DNA from: Brachycybe producta | Lineage: Eukaryota > Arthropoda > Diplopoda > Playtdesmida > Andrognathidae | Direction of reading: 5' to 3' | Assembly: GCA_036925085.1 (NCBI GenBank) | Contig: JAUPFP010000144.1 | Span: forward strand, 62,001 to 126,000 | Length of the DNA: 64,000 nt | Shown: positions 25,201 through 37,969 of the stretch, one piece after another | Layout: every line of letters starts with the position of its first letter | Numbering within the stretch: the first letter of the stretch is position 1 | Made by a program: the position numbers and the translations under genes | Notes under the pieces: generated by a model | Told to the model about the DNA's origin: nothing | Database searches by the model: none | Seen by the model: only the letters and a program-made list of their open reading frames with translations

Positions 25201-25713
25201 AACGTGAAACCTTAAACGTGAAACCTTAAACGTGAAACCTTAAACGTGAAACCTTAAACATTCAACCTTAAACGTGAAACCTTAAACGTGACACCTTAAA
25301 TGTGAAATCTTAAACGTTCAACCTTAAACGTGAAACCTTAAACGTGAAACCTTAAACATGAAACCTAAAACGTTCAACCTTAAACGTTCAACCTTAAATG
25401 TTCAACCGTAAATGTTCAACCTTAAACATTCAACCTTAAATGTTCAACCTTAAACATGAAACCTTAAATGTGAAACCTTAAATGTTCAACCTTAAACGTG
25501 AAACCTTAAACGTGAAACCTTAAATGTGAAATCTTAAACGTTCAACCTTAAACGTGAAACCTTAAACGTGAAACCTTAAACATGAAACCTTAAACGTTCA
25601 CCTTAAACGTTCAACCTTAAACATTCAACCTTAAACGTGAAACCTTAAACATTCAACCTTAAACATGAAACCTTAAATGTGAAACCTTAAACGTTCAACC
25701 TTAAACGTTCAAC
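21608..25713 (+). repeat. HOR block B, second copy
   Basis: This is the counterpart of 12.5-16.3 kb, about 4,106 bp. TTAAAGATTCAAAC occurs twice here (near 22286 and 22795), because a roughly 504-bp piece has been duplicated. The CATAAAAC-type monomer near 23329, CGTTCCATC with CATTAAACC near 23946 and TTATATG near 24921 follow in the same order as in the first copy. It also has one true register loss, CGGTAACC near 24043 in place of CGTGTAACC. It ends at the TTATACATTC/TTATACG pair at 25714/25742. Confidence 0.82.
22060..23010 (+). repeat. About 504-bp tandem duplication, one copy noisy
   Basis: The signature block at 22112 recurs at 22613, both with the unusual AAAAATTCAAC in place of AAACATTCAAC. 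TTAAAGATTCAAAC, CGTGTAACC and CGTTCAACTG follow in each. The nominal step is 36 monomers (504 bp), but the observed offset is 501 bp because the first copy has lost single bases in homopolymers (GTGAAGCTT, CAACTTAAG, CCTAAATG, CCTTAACGTG) while the second copy has none of these losses. The pair shows that the indels belong to position in the assembly and not to the repeat type. Confidence 0.85.
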
Positions 25714-26545
25714 CTTATACATTCAACCTTAAACGTTCAACCTTATACGTTCAACCTTAAACGTTCAACCTTAAACATTCAACCTTAAATGTTCAACCTT
25801 AAATGTTCAACCTTAAACGTGAAACCTTAAACATGAAACCTTAAATGTTCAACCTTAAACGTGAAACCTTAAACGTAAAACCTTAAACGTGAAACCTTAA
25901 ACATTCAAACTTAAACGTTCAACCTTAAACGTTCAACCTTAAACATTCAACCTTAAACGTGAAACCTTAAACATTCAACCTTAAACATGAAACCTTAAAC
26001 GTGAAACCTTAAATGTTCAACCTTAAACATTCAACCTTAAACGTGAAACCTTAAATGTGAAACCTTAAACGTGAAACCTTAAACGTGAAACCTTAAACGT
26101 GAAACCTTAAACGTGAAACATTAAACGTGAAACCTTAAACGTGAAACCTTAAACGTGAAACCTTAAACGTTCAACCTTAAACGTTCAACCTTAAACGTTC
26201 AACCTTAAACATTCAACCTTAAACGTGAAACCTTAAACATTCAACCTTAAACATGAAACCTTAAACGTGAAACCTTAAACGTTCAACCTTAAACGTTCAA
26301 CCTTATACATTCAACCTTAAACGTTCAACCTTATACGTTCAACCTTAAACGTTCAACCTTAAACATTCAACCTTAAATGTTCAACCTTAAATGTTCAACC
26401 TTAAACGTGAAACCTTAAACATGAAACCTTAAATGTTCAACCTTAAACGGTGAAACCTTAAACGTAAAACCTTAAACGTGAAACCTTAAACATTCAAACT
26501 TAAACGTTCAACCTTAAACGTTCAACCTTAAACGTTCAACCTTAA
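25605..26545 (+). repeat. 588-bp tandem duplication at the domain boundary
   Basis: CATTCAACC at 25622 recurs at 26210 (588 bp, 42 monomers), followed in both copies by CATGAAACC, a TTATACATTC/TTATACG pair (25714/25742 and 26304/26332) and CGTAAAACC with CATTCAAACTT (25871 and 26460). The second copy has an extra G (CGGTGAAACC near 26448). It ends where the domain II signatures begin, so the junction of the two domains lies in or just after this duplication. Confidence 0.8.
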
Positions 26546-27269
26546 ACGTGAAACCTTAAACGTGAAAACTTAAATGTGAAATCTTAAATGTTCAACCTTA
26601 AACGTTCAACCTTAAACTAAAAAACCTTAAATGTTCAACCTTAAACGTTCAACCGTAAATGTTCAACCTTAAACGTGAAACCTTAAACGTGAAACCTTAA
26701 ACGTGAAACCTTAAACGTGAAACCTTAAACGTGAAACCTTAAACGTGAAACCTTAAACGTGTAACCTTAAACGTGAAACTTTAAACGTGAAACCTTAAAC
26801 GTAAAACCTTAAACGTGAAACCTTAAACATGAAACCTTAAATGTGAAACCTTAAACGTGAAACCTTAAACGTGAAACCTTAAACGTTCAACCTTAAACGT
26901 GAAACATTAAACGTTCAACCTTAAACGTTCAACCTTAAACGTTCAACCTTAAACGTTCAACCTTAAACGTTCAACCTTAAACGTTCAACCTTAAAATTTC
27001 AACCTTAAACGTTCAACCTTAAACGTGACACCTTAAACGTGAAACCTTAAACGTGAAACTTTAAACGTGAAACCTTAAACGTTCAACCTTAAACGTTCAA
27101 CCTTAAACGTTCAACCTTAAACGTTCAACCTTAAACATTCAACCTTAAACGTTCAACCTTAAACGTGAAACCTTAAACGTGAAACCTTAAACGTGAAACC
27201 TTAAACGTGAAACCTTAAACGTGAAACCTTAAACGTGAAACCTTAAACGTGAAACTATAAACGTTCAAC

Positions 27270-27830
27270 CTTAAATGTTCAACCTTAAACGTTCAACCTT
27301 AAACGTGAAACCTTAAACATTCAACCTTAAACATGAAACCTTAAACGTGAAACCTTAAACGTTCAACCTTAAACTTTCAACCTTATACGTTCAACCTTAA
27401 ACATTCAACCTTATATGTTCAACCTTAAACAATCAACCTTAAACTTTCAACCTTAGACGTTCAACCTTAAACGTTCAACCTTATACGTTCAACCTTAAAC
27501 GTTCAATCTTAAACGTTCAACCTTAAACGTTCAACCTTAAACATTCAACCTTAAATGTTCAACCTTAAATGTTCAACCTTAAACGTGAAACCTTAAACAT
27601 GAAACCTTAAATGTTCAATTTTAAACGTGAAACCTTAAACGTAAAACGTTAAACGTGAAACCTTAAACATTCAACCTTAAACGTTCAACCTTAAACGTGA
27701 AACCTTAAACGTGAAAACTTAAATGTGAAATCTTAAACGTTCAACCTTAAACTAAAAAACCTTAAACTAAAAAACCTTAAATGTTCAACCTTAAACGTTC
27801 AACCGTAAACGTTCAACCTTAAACGTTCAA
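27270..27830 (+). repeat. Domain II HOR segment, copy 1
   Basis: This matches 30760-31320 at an offset of 3,490 bp (249 monomers plus four V insertions). The shared rare order is T at 27431, CAATTTTAAACG near 27617, CGTAAAACGTTAAACG near 27641 and the unusual double V at 27751/27769. A third partial relative with a single V lies near 28.4-28.7 kb. A copy-specific change is TTAGACG near 27455. Confidence 0.85.
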
Positions 27831-29249
27831 CCTTAAACGTTCAACCTTAAACGTTCAACCTTAAAATTTCAACCTTAAACGTTCAACCTTAAACGTGACA
27901 CCTTAAACGTGAAACCTTAAACGTGAAACTTTAAACGTGAAACTTTAAACGTGAAACCTTAAACATTCAACCTTAAACGTTCAACCTTAAATGTTCAACC
28001 TTAAACGTTCAACCTTAAACGTTCAACCTTAAACGTGAAACCTTAAACGTGAAACTTTAAACGTGAAACCTTAAACGTTCAACCTTAAACGTTCAACCTT
28101 AAACGTTCAACCTTAAACGTGAAACCTTAAATGTTCAACCTTAAACGTTCAACCTTAAACGTTCAACCTTAAACGTGAAACCTTAAACGTGAAACCTTAA
28201 ACGTGAAACCTTAAACGTGAAACCTTAAACGTGAAACCTTAAACGTGAAACCTTAAACGTGAAACCTTAAACGTGAAACCTTAAACGTGAAACTATAAAC
28301 GTTCAACCTTAAACGTTCAACCTTAAACGTTCAACCTTAAACGTTCAACCTTAAACGTGAAACCTTAAACGTGAAACCTTAAACATTCAACCTTAAACAT
28401 GAAACCTTAAACGTGAAACCTTAAACGTTCAACCTTAAACTTTCAACCTTATACGTTCAACCTTAAACATTCAACCTTATATGTTCAACCTTAAACAATC
28501 AACCTTAAACTTTCAACCTTATACGTTCAACCTTAAACGTTCAACCTTATACGTTCAACCTTAAACGTTCAACCTTAAACATTCAACCTTAAACGTGAAA
28601 CCTTAAACGTGAAAACTTAAATGTGAAATCTTAAACGTTCAACCTTAAACTAAAAAACCTTAAATGTTCAACCTTAAACGTTCAACCGTAAACGTTCAAC
28701 CTTAAATGTTCATCCTTAAACGTGAAACCTTCAACGTGAAACCTTATACGTGAAACCTTAAACGTGTAACCTTAAACGTGAAACTTTAAACGTGAAACCT
28801 TAAAAGTGAAACCTTAAACGTGAAACCTTAAACATGAAACCTTAAACGTTCAACCTTAAACGTGAAACCTTAAACGTTCAACCTTAAACGTGAAACATTA
28901 AACGTTCAACCTTAAACGTTCAACCTTAAACGTTCAACCTTAAACGTTCAACCTTAAACGTTCAACCTTAAACGTTCAACCTTAAACGTTCAACCTTAAA
29001 CGTTCAAACTTAAACGTACCAACCTTAAACGTTAAACCTAAACCTTCAACCTTAAACGTTCAACCTTAAACGTTCAACCTTAAAATTTCAACCTTAAACG
29101 TTCAACCTTAAACGTGACACCTTAAACGTGAAACCTTAAACGTGAAACTTTAAACGTGAAACCTTAAACGTTCAACCTTAAACGTTCAACCTTAAACGTT
29201 CAACCTTAAACGTTCAACCTTAAACGTTCAACCTTAAACGTTCAACCTT

Positions 29250-29612
29250 AAACGTTCAACCTTAAACGTGAAACCTTAAACGTGAAACCTTAAACGTGAA
29301 ACTTTAAACGTGAAACCTGAAACATTCAACCTTAAACGTTCAACCTTAAACGTTCAACCTTAAACGTTCAACCTTAAACGTTCAACCTTAAACGTTCAAC
29401 CTTAAACGTTCAACCTTAAACGTTCAACCTTAAACGTTCAACCTTAAACGTGAAACCTTAAACGTGAAACCTTAAACGTGAAACTTTAAACGTGAAACCT
29501 GAAACATTCAACCTTAAACGTTCAACCTTAAACGTTCAACCTTAAACGTTCAACCTTAAACGTTCAACCTTAAACGTTCAACCTTAAACGTTCAACCTTA
29601 AACGTTCAACCT
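29250..29612 (+). repeat. 182-bp tandem duplication
   Basis: The rare CCTGAAACATTC monomer at 29319 recurs at 29501, preceded in both by three type B monomers, one with CTTTAAACG, and followed by a run of type A. The step is 182 bp (13 monomers). The same step is seen twice more at 32.8-33.7 kb. Confidence 0.85.
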
Positions 29613-30759
29613 TAAACGTTCAACCTTAATCGTTCAACCTTAAACGTTCAACCTTAAACGTTCAACCTTAAACGTTCAACCTTAAACGTTCAACCTTAAA
29701 CGTTAATCCTTAAACGTTCAACATTAAACGTTCAACCTTAAACGTGAAACCTTAAACGTGTAACCTTAAACGTGAAACCTTAAACGTGAAACCTTAAACG
29801 TTCAACCTTAAATGTTCAACCTTAAACGTTCAACCTTAAATGTGAAAGCTTAAACGTGAAACCTTAAACGTTCAACCTTAAACGTTCAACCTTAAACGTT
29901 CAACCTTAAACGTTCAACCTTAAACGTTCAACCTTAAACTAAAAAACCTTAAATGTTCAACCTTAAACGTTCAACCGTAAATGTTCAACCTTAAACGTGA
30001 AACCTTAAACGTGAAACCTTAAACGTGAAACCTTAAACGTGAAACCTTAAACGTGAAACCTTAAACGTGAAACCTTAAACGTGTAACCTTAAACGTGAAA
30101 CTTTAAACGTGAAACCTTAAACGTGAAACCTTAAACGTGAAACCTTAAACGTGAAACCTTAAACATGAAACCTTAAATGTGAAACCTTAAACGTGAAACC
30201 TTAAACGTTCAACCTTAAACGTGAAACATTAAACGTTCAACCTTAAACGTTCAACCTTAAACGTTCAAACTTAAGCGTACCAACCTTAAACGTTAAACCT
30301 AAACCTTCAACCTTAAACGTTCAACCTTAAACGTTCAACCTTAAACGTTCAACCTTAAACGTTCAACCTTAAACGTTCAACCTTAAACGTTCAACCTTAA
30401 ACGTTCAACCTTAAACGTTCAACCTTAAAATTTCAACCTTAAATGTTCAACCTTAAACGTGACACCTTAAACGTGAAACCTTAAACGTGAAACTTTAAAC
30501 GTGAAACCTTAAACATTCAACCTTAAACGTTCAACCTTAAATGTTCAACCTTAAACGTTCAACCTTAAACGTTCAACCTTAAACGTTCAACCTTAAACGT
30601 GAAACTTTAAACGTGAAACCTTAAACGTTCAACCTTAAACGTTCAACCTTAAACGTTCAACCTTAAACGTGAAACCTTAAACGTGAAACCTTAAACGTTC
30701 AACCTTAAACGTTCAACCTTAAACGTGAAACCTTAAACGTGAAACTATAAACGTTCAAC

Positions 30760-31320
30760 CTTAAACGTTCAACCTTAAACGTTCAACCTTAAACGTGAAA
30801 CCTTAAACATTCAACCTTAAACATGAAACCTTAAACGTGAAACCTTAAACGTTCAACCTTAAACTTTCAACCTTATACGTTCAACCTTAAACATTCAACC
30901 TTATATGTTCAACCTTAAACAATCAACCTTAAACTTTCAACCTTATACGTTCAACCTTAAACATTCAACCTTATACGTTCAACCTTAAACGTTCAATCTT
31001 AAACGTTCAACCTTAAACGTTCAACCTTAAACATTCAACCTTAAATGTTCAACCTTAAATGTTCAACCTTAAACGTGAAAAATTAAACATGAAACCTTAA
31101 ATGTTCAATTTTAAACGTGAAACCTTAAACGTAAAACGTTAAACGTGAAACCTTAAACATTCAACCTTAAACGTTCAACCGTAAACGTGAAACCTTAAAC
31201 GTGAAAACTTAAATGTGAAATCTTAAACGTTCAACCTTAAACTAAAAAACCTTAAACTAAAAAACCTTAAATGTTCAACCTTAAACGTTCAACCGTAAAC
31301 GTTCAACCTTAAACGTTCAA
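30760..31320 (+). repeat. Domain II HOR segment, copy 2
   Basis: It is collinear with 27270-27830, including the double V (31243/31256) and CGTAAAACGTTAAACG. Its own changes include CC to AA replacements that give GTGAAAAATTAAAC near 31079; similar AAAATTAAAC forms recur at about 31352 and 31446, outside the duplicated part. Clustering of the same dinucleotide change within 400 bp suggests local copying of one variant or a shared error source. Confidence 0.82.
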
Positions 31321-31859
31321 CCTTAAACGTGAAACCTTCAACGTGAAACCTTAAACGTGAAAAATTAAACGTGTAACCTTAAACGTGAAACTTTAAACGT
31401 GAAACCTTAAACGTGAAACCTTAAACGTGAAACCTTAAACATGAAAAATTAAACGTGAAACCTTAAACGTGAAACCTTAAACGTTCAACCTTAAACATGA
31501 AACATTAAACGTTCAACCTTAAACGTTCAACCTTAAACGTTCAACCTTAAACGTTCAACCTTAAACGTTCAAACTTAAACGTACCAACCTTAAACGTTAA
31601 ACCTAAACCTTCAACCTTAAACGTTCAACCTTAAACGTTCAACCTTAAAATTTCAACCTTAAACGTTCAACCTTAAACGTGACACCTTAAACGTGAAACC
31701 TTAAACGTGAAACCTTAAACGTGAAACTTTAAACGTGAAACCTTAAACGTTCAACCTTAAACGTTCAACCTTAAATGTTCAACCTTAAACGTTCAACCTT
31801 AAACGTTCAACCTTAAACGTTCAACCTTAAACGTTCAACCTTAAACGTTCAACCTTAAA

Positions 31860-32720
31860 CGTTCAACCTTAAACGTGAAACCTTAAACGTTCAACCTTAA
31901 ACGTTAATCCTTAAACGTTCAACATTAAACGTTCCATCTTAAACATTAAACCTTAAACATTCAACCGTAAATGTTCAACCTTAAACGTGAAACCTTAAAC
32001 GTTCAACATTAAACGTGAAACCTTAAACGTGTAACCTTAAACGTGAAACCTTAAACGTGAAACCTTAAACGTGAAACCTTAAACGTTCAACCTTAAATGT
32101 TCAACCTTAAACGTTCAACCTTAAATGTGAAAGCTTAAATGTGAAACCTTAAACGTTCAACCTTAAACGTTCAACCTTAAACGTTCAACCTTAAACGTTC
32201 AACCTTAAATGTTCAACCTTAAACGTTCAACCTTAAACGTTAAACCTTAAACGTTCAACCGTAAACGTTCAACCTTAAACGTTCAACCTTAAACGTGAAA
32301 CCTTAAACGTTCAACCTTAAACGTTAATCCTTAAACGTTCAACATTAAATGTTCCATCTTAAACATTAAACCTTAAACGTTCAACCGTAAATGTTCAACC
32401 TTAAACGTGAAACCTTAAACGTTCAACATTAAACGTGAAACCTTAAACGTGTAACCTTAAACGTGAAACCTTGAACGGGAAACCTTAAACGTGAAACCTT
32501 AAACGTGAAACCTTAAACGTGAAACCTTAAACGTTCAACCTTAAATGTTCAACCTTAAACGTTCAACCTTAAATGTGAAAGCTTAAACGTGAAACCTTAA
32601 ACGTTCAACCTTAAACGTTCAACCTTAAACGTTCAACCTTAAACGTTCAACCTTAAATGTTCAACCTTAAACGTTCAACCTTAAACGTTAAACCTTAAAC
32701 GTTCAACCGTAAACGTTCAA
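31860..32720 (+). repeat. 420-bp tandem duplication
   Basis: Bases 31861-32050 and 32281-32470 are nearly identical (CGTTAATCC, CAACATTAAA, GTTCCATC, CATTAAACC, CGTGTAACC), with a 420-bp step. Single CpG differences occur (for example CGTTCCATC against TGTTCCATC at 32350). From about 32460 the second copy gains two type B monomers and a CTTGAACGGGAAACC variant, so the offset becomes 448 bp through the following HindIII-containing monomer. Confidence 0.87.
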
Positions 32721-33720
32721 CCTTAAACGTGAAACCTTAAATGTTCAACCTTAAACATTCAACCTTAAACGTGAAACCTTGAACGGGAAACCTTAAACGT
32801 GAAACCTTAAGCGTGAAACCTTAAACGTGAAACCTTAAACGTGAAACCTTAAACGTTCAACCTTAAATGTTAAACCTTAAACGTTCAACCATAAACGTTC
32901 AACCTTAAACGTGAAACCTTAAATGTTCAACCTTAAACATTCAACCTTAAACGTGAAACCTTGAATGGGAAACCTTAAACGTGAAACCTTAAACGTGAAA
33001 CCTTAAACGTGACACCTTAAACGTGAAACCTTAAACGTGAAACTTTAAACGTTCAACCTTAAACGTTCAACCTTAAACATTCAACCTTAAACGTTCAACC
33101 TTAAACGTTCAACCTTAAACAATCAACCTTAAACGTTCAACCTTAAACGTTCAACCTTAAACGTTCAACCTTAAACTTTCAACCTTAAACGTTTAACCTT
33201 AAACGTTCAACCTTAAACGTTCAACCTTAAACGTTCAACCTTAAACGTTCAACCTTAAACGTTCAAAATTAAATGTTCAACCTTAAACGTTCAACCTTAA
33301 ACGTTAATCCTTAAACGTTCAACCTTAAATGTTCCATCTTAAACAGTAAACCTTAAACGTTCAACCGTAAACGTTCAACCTTAAACGTGAAATCTTAAAC
33401 ATTCAAACATAAACGTGAAACCTTAAACGTGAAACCTTAAACGTGTAACCTTAAACGTGAAACCTTAAACGTGAAACCTTAAACGTGAAACCTTAAACGT
33501 TCAACCTTAAATGTTCAACCTTAAACGTTCCACCTTAAACATGAAACCTTAAACATTCAACCGTAAACGTGAAATCTTAAACATTCAAACATAAACGTGA
33601 AACCTTAAACGTGAAACCTTAAACGTGTAACCTTAAACGTGAAACCTTAAACGTGAAACCTTAAACGTGAAACCTTAAACGTTCAACCTTAAATGTTCAA
33701 CCTTAAACGTTCAACCTTAA
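32600..33720 (+). repeat. Nested 182-bp steps
   Basis: CTTGAACGGG near 32781 recurs as CTTGAATGGG near 32963 (182 bp, with CpG decay in the second). GTGAAATCTTAAAC near 33389 recurs near 33571 (182 bp), each followed by CATTCAAACATAAACG, two type B monomers and CGTGTAACC. An earlier CTTGAACGGG at 32473 is 308 bp (22 monomers) upstream. The region is a mosaic of short local duplications. Confidence 0.78.
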
Positions 33721-34309
33721 ACATTCAACCTTAAATGTTCAACTTTAAACATTCAACCTTAAACGTGAAACCTTAAACGTGAAACCTTAAACGTTCAACC
33801 TTAAACGTTCAACCTTAAACGTTCAACCTTAAACGTTCAACCTTAAACGTTCAACCTTAAACGTTCAACCTTAAACGTTCAACCTTAAACGTTCAACCTT
33901 AAACGTTCAACCTTAAACGTTCAACCGTAAACGTTCAACCTTAAACGTTAACCCTTAAATGTTCAACCTTAAACGTTCCACCTTAAACATGAAACCTTAA
34001 ACGTTTAACCGTAAACGTTCAACCTTAAACGTGAAATCTTAAACATTCAAACATAAACGTGAAACCTTAAACGTGTAACCTTAAACGTGAAACCTTAAAC
34101 GTGAAACCTTAAACGTGAAACCTTAAACGTTCAACCTTAAATGTTCAACCTTAAACGTTCAACCATAAACGTTCAACCTTAAATGTGAAACCTTAAATGT
34201 TCAACCTTAAACGTTCAACCTTAAATGTTCAACCTTAAACGTTCAACCATAAACGTTCAACCTTAAATGTGAAACCTTAAATGTTCAACCTTAAACATTC
34301 AACCTTAAA

Positions 34310-34550
34310 CGTGAAACCTTAAACGGGAAACCTTAAACGTGAAACCTTAAACGTGAAACCTTAAACGTGAAACCTTAAACGTGAAACCTTAAACGTGAAA
34401 CCTTAAACGTGAAACCTTAAACGTGAAACCTTAAACGTGAAACCTTAAACGTGAAACAATAAACGTGAAACCTTAAACGTGAAACCTTAAACGTGAAACC
34501 TTAAACGTGAAACCTTAAACGTGAAACCTTAAACGTGAAACCTTAAACGT
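34310..34550 (+). repeat. Run of type B monomers
   Basis: About 17 successive monomers end in CGTGAAACC with hardly any type A between them; minor variants are CGGGAAACC near 34323 and GAAACAATAAACG near 34450. It follows a six-monomer (84-bp) repeat of the ACCATAAACG and AAATGTGAAACC units at 34150-34270. The run resembles the longer B runs at 46.0, 48.2, 53.8 and 57.4 kb. Confidence 0.85.
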
Positions 34551-36730
34551 TCAACCTTAAACGTGCAACCTTAAACATTCAACCTTAAACGTGAAACCTT
34601 AAACATTCAACCTTAAACATGAAACCTTAAACGTGAAACCTTAAACGTTCAACCTTAAACGTTCAACCTTATACGTTCAACCTTAAACGTTCAACCTTAT
34701 ATGTTCAACCTTAAACAATCAACCGTAAATTTTTAACCTTATACGTTCAACCTTAAACGTGAAACCATAAACATGAAACCTTAAACGTTCAACCTTAAAC
34801 GTGAAACCTTAAACGTAAAACCTTAAACTGAAACCTTAAACGTTCAACCTTAAACGTTCAACCTTAAACGTTCAACCTTAAACGTTCAACCTTAAACGTG
34901 AAACCTTAAACGTTCAACCTTAAACGTGAAACCTTAAACGTGAAAACTTAAATGTGAAATCTTAAACGTTCAACCTTAAACGTTCAACCTTAAACTAAAA
35001 AACCTTAAATGTTCAACCTTAAACGTTCAACCGTAAACGTTCAACCTTAAACGTTCAACCTTAAACGTTCAACCTTAAACGTGAAACCTTAAACGTTCAA
35101 CTTTAAACGTTCCACCTTAAACGTTCAACCTTAAACGTGATCCTTAAACGTGAAACCTTAAACGTTCAAACTTAAACGTTCAACCTTAAACGTTCAACCT
35201 TAAATGTTCAACCTTAAACGTTCAACCTTAAAACTTCAACCTTAAACGTTCAACCTTAAACGTTCAACCTTAAACGTTCAACCTTAAATGTTCAACCTTA
35301 AACGTTCAACCTTAAACGTTAAACCTTAAACGTTCAACCGTAAACGTGAAACCTTAAACGTGAAACCTTAAACGTGAAACCTTAAACGTGAAACCTTAAA
35401 CGTGTAACCTTAAACGTGAAACCTTAAACGTGAAACCTTAAACGTTCAACCTTAAAGGTTCAACCTTAAACGTTCAACCTTAAATGTTCAACCTTAAATG
35501 TGAAAGCTTAAACGTGAAACCTTATACGTTCAACTTTAAACATTCAACCTTAAGCGTGAAACCTTAAACGTGAAACTTTAAATGTGAAACTTTAAATGTG
35601 AAACCTTAAATGTTCAACCTTAAACATTCAACCTTAAACGTTCAACCTTAAACGTTCAACCTTAAATGTTCAACCTTAAATGTGAAAGCTTAAACGTTCA
35701 ACCTTAAACGTTCAACCTTAAACATTAATCCTTAAACGTTCAACCTTAAACGTGAAACTTTAAATGTGAAACTTTAAACGTGAAACCTTAAATGTTCAAC
35801 CTTAAACATTCAACCTTAAACGTTCAACCTTAAACGTTCCACCTTAAACATGAAACCTTAAACATTCAACCGTAAACGTTCAACCTTAAACGTTCAACCT
35901 TAAACGTTCAACCTTAAACATTAATCCTTAAACGTTCAACCTTAAACGTTCAACCTTAAACATTAATCCTTAAACGTTCAACCTTAAACGTTCCACCTTA
36001 AACATGAAACCTTAAACATTCAACCGTAAACGTTCAACCTTAAACGTGAAATCTTAAACATTCAAACATAAACGTGAAACCTTAAACGTGAAACCTTAAA
36101 CGTGTAACCTTAAACGTGAAACCTTAAACATGAAACCTTAAACGTGAAACCTTAAACGTTCAACCTTAAATGTTCAACCTTAAACGTTCAACCTTAAACA
36201 TTCAACCTTAAATGTTCAACTTTAAACATTCAACCTTAAACATTCAACCTTAAACGTGAAACCTTAAACGTGAAAAATTAAACGTTAAACCTTAAACGTT
36301 CAACCTTAAACGTTCAACCTTAAATGTTCAACCTTAAACGTTCAACCATAAACGTTCAACCTTAAACGTGAAACCTTAAATGTTCAACCTTAAACATTCA
36401 ATCTTAAACGTGAAACCTTAAACGTGAAACCTTAAACGTGAAACCTTAAACGTGAAACCTTAAACGTGAAACCTTAAACGTGAAACCTTAAACGTTCAAC
36501 CTTAAACGTTCAACCTTAAACGTTCAACCTTAAACGTTCAACCTTAAACATTCAACCTTAAACGTTCAACCTTAAACGTTCAACCTTAAACGTTCAACCT
36601 TAAACGTTCAACCTTAAACGTTCAACCTTAAACGTTCAACCTTAAACGTTCAACCTTAAACGTTCAACCTTAAACGTTCAACCTTAAACGTTCAACCTTA
36701 AACGTGAAACTTTAAACGTGAAACCTTAAA

Positions 36731-36954
36731 CGTTCAACCTTAAACGTTCAACCTTAAACGTTCAACCTTAAACGTTCAACCTTAAACGTTCAACCTTAAA
36801 CGTTCAACCTTAAACGTTCAACCTTAAACGTTCAACCTTAAACGTTCAACCTTAAACGTTCAACCTTAAACGTTCAACCTTAAACGTTCAACCTTAAACG
36901 TTCAACCTTAAACGTTCAACCTTAAACGTTCAACCTTAAACGTTCAACCATAAT
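36731..36954 (+). repeat. Run of about 16 perfect type A monomers
   Basis: Sixteen successive type A monomers with intact CpG, ending in ACCATAATCG at 36947. It is preceded by two type B monomers and, before that, another type A run from about 36550. A similar run of 13 is at 823-1004. These mirror the homogeneous B runs and show that either monomer type can be expanded locally. Confidence 0.85.
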
Positions 36955-37969
36955 CGTTCAACCTTAAACGTTCAACCTTAAACGTTCAACCTTAAACGTT
37001 CAACCTTAAACGTTCAACCTTAAACGTTCAACCTTAAACGTTCAACCTTAAACGTTCAACCTTAAACGTTCAACCATAATCGTTCAACCTTAAACGTTCA
37101 ACCTTAAACGTTCAACCTTAAACGTTCAACCTTAAACGTTCAACCGTAAACGTTCAACCTTAAACGTGAAACCTTAAACGTTCAACCTTAAACGTGAAAC
37201 CTTAAACGTGTAACCTTAAACATGAAACCTTAAACGTGAAACCTTAAACGTTCAACCTTAAATGTTCAACCTTAAACGTTCAACCTTAAACGTTCAACCT
37301 TAAACGTTCAACCTTAAATGTGAAAGCTTAAACGTGAAACCTTAAACGTTCAACCTTAAACGTTCAACCTTAAATGTTCAACCTTAAACGTTCAACCTTA
37401 AACGTTCAACCTTAAACGTTAAACCTTAAACGTTCAACCGTAAACGTTCAACCTTAAACGTGAAACCTTAAACGTTCAACCTTAAACGTGAAACCTTAAA
37501 CGTGTAACCTTAAACGTGAAACCTTAAACGTGAAACCTTAAACGTTCAACCTTAAACATTCAACCTTAAACGTTCAACCTTAAACGTTCAACCATAATCG
37601 TTCAACCTTAAACATTCAACCTTAAACGTTCAACCTTAAACGTTCAACCTTAAACGTTCAACCGTAAACGTTCAACCTTAAACGTGAAACCTTAAACGTT
37701 CAACCTTAAACGTGAAACCTTAAACGTGTAACCTTAAACGTGAAACCTTAAACGTGAAACCTTAAACGTTCAACCTTAAATGTTCAACCTTAAACGTTCA
37801 ACCTTAAACGTTCAACCTTAAACGTTCAACCTTAAACGTTCAACCTTAAATGTGAAAGCTTAAACGTGAAACCTTAAACGTTCAACCTTAAACGTTCAAC
37901 CTTAAATGTTCAACCTTAAACGTTCAACCTTAAACGTTCAACCTTAAACGTTAAACCTTAAACGTTCAA

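Larger units (their letters stand above)
1..26500 (+). repeat. Domain I of the array
   Basis: This part is defined by what recurs and what is missing. Recurrent signatures are AATCGTTAAACC (near 79, 190, 430, 600, 4520, 4730, 8626, 8814, 11893 and 12091), paired ACCATAATCG monomers, TGTTCAAAATTAAATG followed by CATGAACCC (near 3928, 7670, 8090, 11283, 18231, 20366 and 25045), and CCTAAAACG (near 8377, 11580, 20679 and 25360). The three domain II signatures are absent until about 26.6 kb. The right edge is placed just before the first ACTAAAAAACC and is approximate, because ordinary monomers give no sharp boundary. Confidence 0.8.
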
